Source: Caryophanales bacterium UBA1737 (GTDB lineage Bacteria > Bacillota_I > Bacilli_A > ML615J-28 > CAG-313). From it: a DNA stretch of 16,300 bases. Positions 1 through 7,059 of this stretch are shown here, in pieces (the first letter of the stretch is position 1; every line of letters starts with the position of its first letter). The notes below the pieces were generated by a model. It was not told the DNA's origin, searched no databases, and was given only the letters and a program-made list of their open reading frames with translations. A program made the position numbers and the translations under genes. The stretch lies in NCBI GenBank assembly GCA_002315915.1, contig DCIB01000010.1:1-16300 (forward strand). The letters are read 5' to 3'.

Positions 1-65
1 TCGACTTGCATGTATTAGGCATGCCGCCAGCGTTAATCCTGAGCCAGGATCAAACTCTCAATAAG
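1..65 (-). rRNA. 16S ribosomal RNA, 5' end (partial, runs off the left edge)
   Basis: Read on the minus strand, the sequence contains the universal 16S start AGAGTTTGATCCTGGCTCAG followed by GGATTAACGCTGGCGGCATG and the conserved CCTAATACATGCAAGTCGA. Counting back seven bases from AGAGTTTG, as in E. coli numbering, puts the mature 5' end near position 65. Only about 65 bases are present; the rest lies beyond position 1. The GGATTAACGCTGGCGG variant and the very low GC of the surroundings fit Bacillota, perhaps an Erysipelotrichia/RF39-like lineage, but this is too short for a firm placement. Confidence 0.97.
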
Positions 66-93
66 TTTTTACCTGTCTCCACCTGTTTTGTTT

Positions 94-108
94 AGTTTTC
101 AAAGATCA
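94..108 (-). promoter_or_regulatory. boxA-like antitermination site in the rRNA leader
   Basis: The minus-strand sequence TGATCTTTGAAAACT closely matches the leader element found before 16S genes in Bacillus and relatives (TGTTCTTTGAAAACT). In those organisms it is associated with Nus-factor antitermination and rRNA processing. It lies between the rrn promoter and the 16S start, about 30 bases before the mature 5' end. The assignment rests on motif and position. Confidence 0.7.
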
Positions 109-147
109 AATTTCATAACACTAGAGTATTACTCAAGCGTCTTAAAT

Positions 148-176
148 ATTATATCGCATTTTCTAATTACAGTCAA
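148..176 (-). promoter_or_regulatory. rRNA operon promoter
   Basis: On the minus strand there is a -35 box TTGACT (176-171) and a perfect -10 box TATAAT (153-148), separated by exactly 17 bases. The start of transcription would fall near 141, giving a leader of about 75 bases before 16S. The stretch just upstream of the -35 (177-196) is almost pure A/T, as expected for an UP element, and runs directly into the T-tract of the exchanger gene's terminator. Confidence 0.85.
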
Positions 177-191
177 TTTATTTGATTTACT

Positions 192-237
192 AAAAAATGC
201 TAAAGACTTGCCCAAAAATTAGGAAAGCCTTTAGCAT
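192..237 (-). terminator. Intrinsic terminator of the cation exchanger gene
   Basis: On the minus strand the arms ATGCTAAAG and CTTTAGCAT (229-237 and 197-205 on the plus strand) form a 9-bp stem. It extends inwards, with mismatches, through CTT/AAG and CC/GG pairs, and is followed by TTTTTT (196-191). It lies about 50 bases beyond the stop of the exchanger and separates it from the rrn promoter. Confidence 0.85.
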
Positions 238-288
238 ATTAGCATTATTTTTCGTTAATGTAAAGGATTACGCTTATTTTAAAAATAA

Positions 289-1326
289 TTACGCTGCATT
301 AAATACTAAAACAGCAATAGTTATGTATGCTGCATATAATGCAAGAAGCGTAAATCCTTGCCATTTTTTAAGCTTTCCAGTTATATATGTAGGAACAACA
401 ACTACTAAAGATACAGCTAATAAAGCTGGCATATCTAAATACATTGATTGAGGTGTAACAGTTAATTGTCCGCCTGTAATAAATGAACAAATAGGTAAAA
501 TTAAAGCCATATCAATAATATTTGCTCCAATAATATTTCCTACTCCAAGTTCGCCTTGTTTCTTTACAATAGATGTAATTGTTGTGATTAATTCTGGAAG
601 AGAAGTTCCAATTGCAACAAGAGTAACAGCAATAATACCATCACTAATACCAGCTGCTTTAGCAACTATTTTAGCATTTTCAACAAGTAAATCTGCACCT
701 AAAACAATACCAATTGTACCTATTACAAATAATCCAATATTTGACCAAATTGCTTTTTTAGATTTATCTACAGTCTCTTCTTCTTCATGTTTTTGTTCAA
801 ATAAAGTTTTTGCTGTTTTAGCTGTTTGAACCATATAAATGATAAATAGAATTAATACCATAATACTAGGTACAATACCAAATTTTCCGCTTAATGAAAA
901 ACCTAAAAGAATAACGCCAATTACAATAATTAGTAATGCTTTAAAACCAAAATCTTTTTTATCTACATGGCTTAATACAAATACAGCACTTATAGCCATA
1001 ATTAATCCTGTATTGGCAGTAACACTACCCACAGCATTACCAATTGCGATAGAGAAATCAGCAGTTCCACCGCCATTAGCAACAGCAACAGCAGTACAAG
1101 TATCAATAACAGAAACAATCATTTCAGGAAGTGTTGTTGCAAGTGAAACAATTGTAGCGCCAATTAAAAATTTAGGCATGTGTAAAACTTCAGCCATCCA
1201 TACAGCAGCATCAACAAACCAGTCACCACCTTTTATAATAGCAACTAATCCAACTATTAATAAAATTACCGCAACCCAAATATATTTTTCAGATAATGCA
1301 GTAGGAATAATAGCACCAAAATACAT
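289..1326 (-). CDS. CaCA-family cation exchanger (Na+/Ca2+-antiporter-like), probable Mn2+/Ca2+ exporter
   Basis: This 345-residue integral membrane protein has the two inverted alpha-repeats of the CaCA superfamily: repeat 1 with SLATTLPEM (61-69, acidic residue E68) and repeat 2 with AIGTSLPEL (238-246, E245) followed by GNIIGANIID (263-272). The two glutamates are the expected ion-binding residues. About ten hydrophobic segments are split by a charged cytoplasmic loop around 176-192 (KHEEEE). The length is typical of bacterial YrbG-type exchangers. The start is supported by AAAGGAGAT a few bases upstream. The gene is monocistronic, with its own promoter, riboswitch and terminator. Family members move Ca2+ against Na+ or H+. 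Because the leader carries a Mn2+-type riboswitch, I infer that the physiological substrate includes Mn2+. The family call is firm; the ion is an inference. Confidence 0.93.
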   Translation of the reverse strand: MYFGAIIPTALSEKYIWVAVILLIVGLVAIIKGGDWFVDAAVWMAEVLHMPKFLIGATIVSLATTLPEMIVSVIDTCTAVAVANGGGTADFSIAIGNAVGSVTANTGLIMAISAVFVLSHVDKKDFGFKALLIIVIGVILLGFSLSGKFGIVPSIMVLILFIIYMVQTAKTAKTLFEQKHEEEETVDKSKKAIWSNIGLFVIGTIGIVLGADLLVENAKIVAKAAGISDGIIAVTLVAIGTSLPELITTITSIVKKQGELGVGNIIGANIIDMALILPICSFITGGQLTVTPQSMYLDMPALLAVSLVVVVPTYITGKLKKWQGFTLLALYAAYITIAVLVFNAA

Positions 1327-1353
1327 TTTTAAATCTCCTTTTTGTGTAAGCGT

Positions 1354-1390
1354 AAAAAAAGACTTTTAACGCTATAGTGTTAAAAAGTCT
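1354..1390 (-). terminator. Riboswitch expression-platform terminator
   Basis: On the minus strand AGACTTTTTAAC (from 1390) pairs with GTTAAAAGTCT (to 1361) around a short loop, with one bulged T, and is followed by TTTTTTT (1360-1354). It sits between the aptamer and the ribosome binding site of the exchanger gene, as a transcriptional-attenuation switch requires. In this riboswitch class metal binding normally favours read-through, so expression should rise with Mn2+. Confidence 0.85.
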
Positions 1391-1400
1391 CGTTCCTTAA

Positions 1401-1465
1401 TAAAAGGTTGTAAGCCACCGTAAACGGGGTATGTTGACTCACAAATTATAACTACTCCCTTTTTA
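1401..1465 (-). ncRNA. yybP-ykoY (Mn2+) riboswitch aptamer
   Basis: The minus-strand leader has the two conserved boxes of the yybP-ykoY class: the 5' box AAAAGGGAGTAG (near 1464-1453) and the 3' box GTCAACATACCCC followed by GGTGGCTTACAACC. The outer P1 helix forms between AAAAGG and CCTTTTA (1407-1401). A small P2 hairpin (TTATA/TGTGA) separates the boxes, and CCCCG/CGGTGG supplies the P3-P4 arm. Known members sense Mn2+ and control Mn exporters such as MntP, TerC-like proteins, P-type ATPases and CaCA exchangers. I recognised the class from its conserved boxes; no covariance model was run. Confidence 0.85.
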
Positions 1466-1472
1466 TATAACA

Positions 1473-1501
1473 ATTATATCAAAACAGTTTAATATTTTCA
1501 A
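1473..1501 (-). promoter_or_regulatory. Promoter of the riboswitch and exchanger transcript
   Basis: On the minus strand TTGAAA (1501-1496) and a perfect TATAAT (1478-1473) are separated by 17 bases. Transcription would start near 1466, so the transcript begins almost directly with the P1 strand of the aptamer. The -35 box begins only 10 bases beyond the stop codon of the phosphoglucomutase gene. Confidence 0.75.
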
Positions 1502-1511
1502 TACATTAATT

Positions 1512-3206
1512 TTATAAAATAGTGTTAATTATATTTGTGATTTCATTGATTAAATTATCTACAAATTGTTTTGCAGAAGCATAATCTTTATCTTTTATTG
1601 CAATATAAATCTTTAATTTAGGTTCAGTACCAGATGGTCTTAAAGCAAACCATCCTCCTTCATTAAATGTAAATTTCATTACTGATGATTTAGGAAGATT
1701 GATTTTATATTCATTACCATCTTTATAACAAACGCTCTTATCATAATCTTCAATAATTGAAATATAATGATTTGCTAATTTAGAAAGTTTTGTTTCTTGG
1801 AAATATTTCATTATTCTTTTAATTCTTAAAGATCCTTCAACTCCAGTTAAAGAAATACTTTTAGCGCCTTCTAAATAATAACCATATTCTTTGTAGATAT
1901 CTTCTAGTACATCTATTAATGTTTTATTTAAAGTTTTATAAAATGAGGCAACTTCACATAATAATAGAGTAGATTGAAAAGAATCCTTATCTCTTACATA
2001 TGGAATAATATTATATCCATATGATTCTTCATATCCAAAGAAATAATTCTTACCTTCTTTTTCAATAATATTTGCTTGTTCACCAATATATTTAAAGCCA
2101 GTTAATGTTTGCAATAAATTAAGATTATGTTTTTTACATATTTCTTTTGCTATATCAGAAGTTACAATAGTATTAAATACATAATCATTATCAGAATGCT
2201 TTTTATAATTAGCTAAATAATTAAGTAATATTGCGCCAGTTTGATTACCTGTTAATAATTGATATTCACCCATTTTATTTAATGCAGCTATACCCATTCT
2301 ATCAGCATCAGGATCAGTAGCAATTAATATATCAGCATTTACTTGTTTTCCCAATTTTAAAGCATATTCAAATGCAGAAGGTTCTTCTGGATTGGGACTT
2401 ACTAAAGTAGAGAATTCTCCATCAGGAATCATTTGTTCTTCAACAGAAATTACATTATAACCTTCATCTTTTAGAAGTGGAACCATTAATTTAGAACCAG
2501 TTCCATGTAAGGGAGTATATACTATTTTTAAATTACTTTTTAATACATCTTGTACTTTAACAGTTTTAACATTATTAATAAATTCTTTATCTACTTCTTC
2601 ATCAATTAATTCTATTAAATTATTATTAATAGCATCATCATATAATGATTCAGAAATATTAAAAATATCTTTAATATTATTTATTTTTTCTATTACTTTA
2701 TCAGCAAATTCTGGTACTAATTGACATCCAGTATAATCATATACTTTATAACCATTATATTGAGGAGGATTATGAGAAGCAGTAATCATTATACCGCCTA
2801 CACAATTATAGTATCTAACTGCAAAACTTAATTCAGGAGTAGATCTTAAACTAGAAAATAAATATGTCTTGATACCTTTTGATGCAAGAACACAAGCTGC
2901 CTTTTTTGCAAAACTATCTGAACATCTTCTACAATCATATGAAATTACTACCCCTTTAGATGCAGTATCCGGATAGTTTTCGATTAGATATTCTGCAAAT
3001 CCTAAAGTAGACTTTTTAATAACATAGTCATTCATTCTATTAGGTCCAATACCAATAATGCCTCTTATTCCACCTGTACCAAACTCTAAATTTTTGCAAA
3101 AAGCATCTTCTAATTCATTCTGATTATATGAATTCAATATATCTAATTCACTAGAACTAATAGATTCTTTCCATAAATTAATTGTATTTATAATATCATT
3201 ATTCAT
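1512..3206 (-). CDS. pgcA: Alpha-D-phosphohexomutase (phosphoglucomutase/phosphomannomutase)
   Basis: This cytoplasmic enzyme of 564 residues interconverts hexose-1- and hexose-6-phosphates, linking glucose-6-P to glucose-1-P for nucleotide-sugar synthesis or the reverse. All family signatures are visible in order: the phosphoserine loop TASHNPPQYNGYK (142-154, S144 phosphorylated), the Mg2+ loop DPDADR (298-303), the sugar-binding GYEESYGY (391-398), and the phosphate-binding RPSGTEPK (523-530). The length matches the Gram-positive PgcA type (about 565-580). Its start overlaps the end of the ROK kinase gene by 8 bp, so the two are very probably co-transcribed and translationally coupled. Family members are often active on both glucose and mannose phosphates, so the exact sugar is open. 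No intrinsic terminator is evident before the next promoter. Confidence 0.95.
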   Translation of the reverse strand: MNNDIINTINLWKESISSSELDILNSYNQNELEDAFCKNLEFGTGGIRGIIGIGPNRMNDYVIKKSTLGFAEYLIENYPDTASKGVVISYDCRRCSDSFAKKAACVLASKGIKTYLFSSLRSTPELSFAVRYYNCVGGIMITASHNPPQYNGYKVYDYTGCQLVPEFADKVIEKINNIKDIFNISESLYDDAINNNLIELIDEEVDKEFINNVKTVKVQDVLKSNLKIVYTPLHGTGSKLMVPLLKDEGYNVISVEEQMIPDGEFSTLVSPNPEEPSAFEYALKLGKQVNADILIATDPDADRMGIAALNKMGEYQLLTGNQTGAILLNYLANYKKHSDNDYVFNTIVTSDIAKEICKKHNLNLLQTLTGFKYIGEQANIIEKEGKNYFFGYEESYGYNIIPYVRDKDSFQSTLLLCEVASFYKTLNKTLIDVLEDIYKEYGYYLEGAKSISLTGVEGSLRIKRIMKYFQETKLSKLANHYISIIEDYDKSVCYKDGNEYKINLPKSSVMKFTFNEGGWFALRPSGTEPKLKIYIAIKDKDYASAKQFVDNLINEITNIINTIL

Positions 3207-4080
3207 CTATCTCACCATACACACTTACAAAATTAGCATATGCACCAATCATACCACCATCATTTTTAAAAGTCGCAGATACTATATCACAAGAATTTTC
3301 ATATCCTTTAATAACCATTTTATTAACATGATCAGTTATTTCTTTAGCCATTGTTGGTCTAGAACTTATTCCACCTCCAATAATAATAGCTTCCGGATTA
3401 AATGCATATATTAAACTACATATTCCATATGCTACATAATCATAATATTGATTAATTACTTGAATAGCTAGCTCATCATTATTATCATATAAATCAAATA
3501 ATTCTTTACCATTATTAATATTTAATCCACTATTATTAGCTTGTTTAATTAATGCAGATACAGATGCTAAATTTTCGTATGTAGAATCATACATTAGCAT
3601 TCTACCTACTTCACCAGCACCAAATAATTTACCACGCCACATTTTGTTATCAACAATAATTGCACCACCAATACCGGTACCAAGAGTCATTACTAAATAT
3701 GTATTATACTTTTTACCAGATCCATACATCATTTCAGCAGCTGCAAAACTATTAACATCGTTATCAGCTATACATTTTAAATTTAAATCGTCTTCAAATA
3801 CTTTTTTAAAATCAAAATTTAAAAATTCAGGAATAGCTTCAGGCGCAATAAATATTTTTTTATTATCAAAATCAACATTACCTGTAGTAGATATTCCGAC
3901 ACCTTTTATATTATTATATTTTAATAATAATTTATTAGTTTCTTCTTTTAATCTTTTAATTAAATTATCTTGTCCAAGTTTAGTATTAGTTGGCATTTCA
4001 TATTTTTCTAATATATTACCATTTTCAACAACACCGTATTTAACAGCAGTTCCGCCTATATCAAAACATATTAATTTCAT
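3199..4080 (-). CDS. ROK-family sugar kinase (glucokinase-like)
   Basis: This 293-residue protein should phosphorylate a hexose or amino sugar with ATP in the cytoplasm. The N-terminal phosphate-binding loop DIGGTAVKYG (7-16), the catalytic aspartate in ADNDVNSFA (D108), the glycine-rich GTGIGGA (134-140) and the C-terminal IIIGGGIS (232-239) are all characteristic of ROK proteins. There is no N-terminal DNA-binding domain, so it is a kinase and not a ROK repressor. The usual histidine and CxCGxxGC zinc cluster after the sugar-binding glutamate are absent: the segment reads GAGEVGRMLMYDSTYENLAS (155-172), with Arg where His is expected. This occurs in a zinc-free ROK subgroup in Firmicutes. 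AAAGGA lies about ten bases before the ATG. A weak promoter (TTGTAT at 4120-4115 and TATAAA at 4099-4094, spacing only 15) may drive it. The sugar cannot be deduced. Confidence 0.9.
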   Translation of the reverse strand: MKLICFDIGGTAVKYGVVENGNILEKYEMPTNTKLGQDNLIKRLKEETNKLLLKYNNIKGVGISTTGNVDFDNKKIFIAPEAIPEFLNFDFKKVFEDDLNLKCIADNDVNSFAAAEMMYGSGKKYNTYLVMTLGTGIGGAIIVDNKMWRGKLFGAGEVGRMLMYDSTYENLASVSALIKQANNSGLNINNGKELFDLYDNNDELAIQVINQYYDYVAYGICSLIYAFNPEAIIIGGGISSRPTMAKEITDHVNKMVIKGYENSCDIVSATFKNDGGMIGAYANFVSVYGEIDE

Positions 4081-4126
4081 AATTGAATATTCCTTTATAT
4101 ATAATTATTTTAACATACAAACATAT

Positions 4127-4151
4127 AAAAAGACTATGCATTGCATAGTCT
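4127..4151 (-). terminator. Intrinsic terminator of the glycosidase operon, overlapping the esterase stop codon
   Basis: On the minus strand AGACTATGCA and TGCATAGTCT form a perfect 10-bp stem followed by TTTT (4130-4127). The first A of the stem is the last base of the esterase stop codon TAA. It separates the four-gene operon from the downstream kinase-mutase pair. Confidence 0.85.
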
Positions 4152-5032
4152 TATTTTACTATATATGATTTAAAGAAATTACATTCATCATCATTAATTT
4201 GTTTACCAATATTAGTTTTGCAATTAACATGCAAAACATGCCCAACATATTCAGTAGTGTTTTTATCTCCATAAATCATGCATCTTGCATCTACACCACG
4301 TTTTTTAAATATGTTATAAATTGGTTTAGCCATAAACTTTAAAAAATCACCATAACTACTCATTACAAATACAGGTGTATATTCTTTTGTAATATATTTT
4401 TTAAAATTGTATGTTTCTTTATAATCTTTCCAAGCGTTACCTAGATATAATTTCATCATAGATAAAGGTCCAAATGGTTTTGTCATAAAAGTATAACAAC
4501 CACAATTAAGGCAACATGCTCTAACTTTAATTTTATCATTTAATTTAAAATCAAATAATTTTGCATATTCTTTATTAGAAAGAATTAAATTTAATTGATA
4601 ATTCATTTGTCCACCAGCAGAATCACCTACCATAAATGAATTATTAATATCAATTTTATATACATCTTTATTATCTACTATGAAGTCAAAGACATAAGAA
4701 GCATCTACTAATGGAGCGGGATAATTGTATTCTGGAGCTAAACGATATGTATAATTAACTACAACAAATCCTCTTTGTGCAAGTCTCATTGCATAATGTT
4801 GATATAATTCTTTATCACCATAACACCATCCACCACCATGAACATTAATAATTAATGGTAAATAATTATTATCATTTTTCGGTCTATAGACATCCAAAAC
4901 ATTCCATTTAGCATCTGGTCCATATTTTAAATTATCAAACCTTTCAATATCATCTGGTGTTACTAAACCAAAATCTCTTATATCATCATTCTTTTTACAA
5001 TCATTACGATATTTTATATAATCAAATCCCAT
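4151..5032 (-). CDS. Alpha/beta-hydrolase esterase (HSL/BD-FAE-like)
   Basis: This 293-residue cytoplasmic alpha/beta-hydrolase has the oxyanion-hole motif HGGGW (65-69), the nucleophile elbow GDSAG (136-140, S138), an aspartate in SYGDFLKF (D229) and a histidine in GHVLHVN (H265 or H268), so the catalytic triad is complete. The family hydrolyses short acyl esters. No signal peptide is present. It is the last gene of the operon, 12 bases after the GH-D glycosidase; AGAGG overlaps the previous stop codon and sits about 8-9 bases before the ATG. In this setting the likely job is removal of acetyl or other acyl groups from imported oligosaccharides, which is inferred from context only. A cysteine-rich stretch CCLNCGC (173-179) is unusual for the family. 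Confidence 0.88.
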   Translation of the reverse strand: MGFDYIKYRNDCKKNDDIRDFGLVTPDDIERFDNLKYGPDAKWNVLDVYRPKNDNNYLPLIINVHGGGWCYGDKELYQHYAMRLAQRGFVVVNYTYRLAPEYNYPAPLVDASYVFDFIVDNKDVYKIDINNSFMVGDSAGGQMNYQLNLILSNKEYAKLFDFKLNDKIKVRACCLNCGCYTFMTKPFGPLSMMKLYLGNAWKDYKETYNFKKYITKEYTPVFVMSSYGDFLKFMAKPIYNIFKKRGVDARCMIYGDKNTTEYVGHVLHVNCKTNIGKQINDDECNFFKSYIVK

Positions 5033-5044
5033 AATAAATACCTC

Positions 5045-7057
5045 TTATAACACTTCATATATTACAGAATCATATGCATCTAATGTAATATTTATTTCCT
5101 TATTATATATAGTTTCTAAATCAGTTCTTAAATCTAATAATTTACCATTATCTTTTACATTAACTAAATAAGGATTAATAATAAAAGTATTTTTATAATC
5201 ATTAAAATTAAATACCGCAATAAAATTTCTATTATTATAATTTAAATAATAAATATTACATGTATCGCTCTTTAAATAATAAGGTCTAAATGCCTTTTTA
5301 AAAGAAGCTAATTCATTTATTTTATTACAATTAGCAATATCTAATGCACGAGATTTTGCATTATTAATTTTTGTTTCATTACCAAATGGACCATAATTAT
5401 CTGATAAAAGCATTACAGTACCACTAATAATTGATGCATTAAATCTAGATTTTGCCTCATTAAATGAAGTAGAATCTCTTCTATCCATTTTTGATTCATA
5501 TAATACAGTATGATCTGGATCATTAAATTCATATAATGAACCATTTTGCCACCAACCAAAGTTTAATGCATTAAGTACATATTTAACATCTTCATGATGT
5601 CCAAATGCATCACAGCAGCATCTTCTCGCATGACTAAATCCACCTGGTAAAAGTGGTGATATAGAAAAATCTATAAATATTTCTTTATTTCCTTTATATT
5701 TATTTACAAAATTGTTTAAAGATTCATAAAAGAAATATAAAGCTTCTCTACCAGTCTTAATATCTTTATTAAATCTTTCTCCTTCTACTCCTGCATGAGA
5801 AGTAAAATCTACTTTAATATAATCAAAACCAAGTTCTAATATTTCTTTAACTTGTAATTCTAGATTCTTAATAAATATAGGATTAGTAACATCAATAGGT
5901 TTACCACCATCAATTTTAGGATATAAAGAACCATCTTCTTTTTTCATGATAATATCTTTATATTTTGCACCACTTGTTCCCTTTATAGGATTTATGAATT
6001 CCATATTTTCCATACCAAGAGCAGGTGATAAATAATTACCACATTTTAATCCTTTTTTATGCATATCATCAACAATCTTTTTCATTTTGTTTTTATTTAA
6101 CATAAAATTAGCATCAAGATTGGTATAAATTACATTATTATTATCACAAAAATTATAAATATTATTACTAATAAAATTAGAAGCTTCTTCCCATTGTTCT
6201 AGAGTCATACATCCTGCAGCATAAGAATTCCATCCAAATATAGATTCGCCATTCCAAGTATTTTTATATTTTCCTTCCATGGCAAGTAATCCATATTCTT
6301 CTAACGCTTCTCTTATATCATTATAATATCCACATACAAATCTAGGAGATGAAATTGTTTTACCAGATATATATCCATGTGGATATATATCATGAGTTCC
6401 ATCATCAGCTATACCACTTAATGTATAATAACATCTTGCATCATGGTCACTACATTTAATACCATTTTTAAAATGATCAAAATCAAGTGCACCAATTAAC
6501 ATACCATTTAATGTATCTTCATTATATATACATGTAACTTCATATGAAGTTCTACCAGGACGTAAAGGTGTAGATTCATATTTAACCCACATATCATTAT
6601 CATATGGAGTTAATATCATTTTTTGATCTAATGATAAAAATAATGAATTACATTCTACATCAGGATATGCAAAATCAAGTACTCTTATATAATTAGTTTC
6701 AATATTATTATTTAATTTATCAGATATTTCTAAATTAGTAATAAAATATGTAGCATTTATAAATGTTTTAAATATTTGTTTTACTAATATATCATTTTCT
6801 TCATATGTTATAAATAAAGAATCATCAACAGATGTATAACTTTTAACTTTAGCTGTTTGAGAATTAAATACTCTATTATCATTTAATTTAACATATGTAA
6901 AAAACTTAGTTATAAGTTTTTCATCTACTTCATATCCAACTGCATTATTTTCATATAAATTAAATGTTATTCTATTTAATTTAACTTTCTTAATACACTT
7001 AGGAATTTTGAAAAATAGATCCATTAATTTATCCATTAATGATTTTTCTTTTGCCAT
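5045..7057 (-). CDS. Clan GH-D glycoside hydrolase, alpha-galactosidase-like (GH36/GH27 relative)
   Basis: This 670-residue protein has an N-terminal beta-rich domain (about 25-260), a (beta/alpha)8 barrel (about 265-560) and a C-terminal beta-sandwich. The barrel carries GWNSYAAG (275-282), LKCGNYLSPALG (337-348), the nucleophile motif GFDYIKVDF (410-418, D417) and a second conserved region CCCDAFGHHED (480-490), in which D483 is the best candidate acid/base. NDPDH (512-516) resembles the GH27 NDPD motif. Clan GH-D enzymes are retaining alpha-galactosidases or alpha-N-acetylgalactosaminidases, among others. There is no signal peptide, so it is probably cytoplasmic. It begins 2 bases after the permease stop, and its GAGGAT ribosome binding site lies inside the permease gene, indicating coupling. 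The family placement is reasonably firm; the sugar specificity is not. Confidence 0.85.
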   Translation of the reverse strand: MAKEKSLMDKLMDLFFKIPKCIKKVKLNRITFNLYENNAVGYEVDEKLITKFFTYVKLNDNRVFNSQTAKVKSYTSVDDSLFITYEENDILVKQIFKTFINATYFITNLEISDKLNNNIETNYIRVLDFAYPDVECNSLFLSLDQKMILTPYDNDMWVKYESTPLRPGRTSYEVTCIYNEDTLNGMLIGALDFDHFKNGIKCSDHDARCYYTLSGIADDGTHDIYPHGYISGKTISSPRFVCGYYNDIREALEEYGLLAMEGKYKNTWNGESIFGWNSYAAGCMTLEQWEEASNFISNNIYNFCDNNNVIYTNLDANFMLNKNKMKKIVDDMHKKGLKCGNYLSPALGMENMEFINPIKGTSGAKYKDIIMKKEDGSLYPKIDGGKPIDVTNPIFIKNLELQVKEILELGFDYIKVDFTSHAGVEGERFNKDIKTGREALYFFYESLNNFVNKYKGNKEIFIDFSISPLLPGGFSHARRCCCDAFGHHEDVKYVLNALNFGWWQNGSLYEFNDPDHTVLYESKMDRRDSTSFNEAKSRFNASIISGTVMLLSDNYGPFGNETKINNAKSRALDIANCNKINELASFKKAFRPYYLKSDTCNIYYLNYNNRNFIAVFNFNDYKNTFIINPYLVNVKDNGKLLDLRTDLETIYNKEINITLDAYDSVIYEVL

Positions 7058-7059
7058 AA

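Noticed and set aside
197..1369. Plus-strand open frames at 197-451, 584-829 and 839-1369.
   Set aside because: They lie antisense to the exchanger gene or its terminator and riboswitch, have low-complexity Ile/Thr-rich products and no ribosome binding sites.
4094..4120. Promoter for the ROK-mutase pair (TTGTAT/TATAAA).
   Set aside because: The spacing of 15 bases and weak boxes in an AT-rich region are not enough for a separate feature; it is mentioned only as a possibility in the kinase entry.
3644..4168. Plus-strand 174-residue open frame opposite the ROK kinase.
   Set aside because: It is antisense to a clear ROK gene and to the 4127-4151 terminator, has no family resemblance and no supporting RBS.
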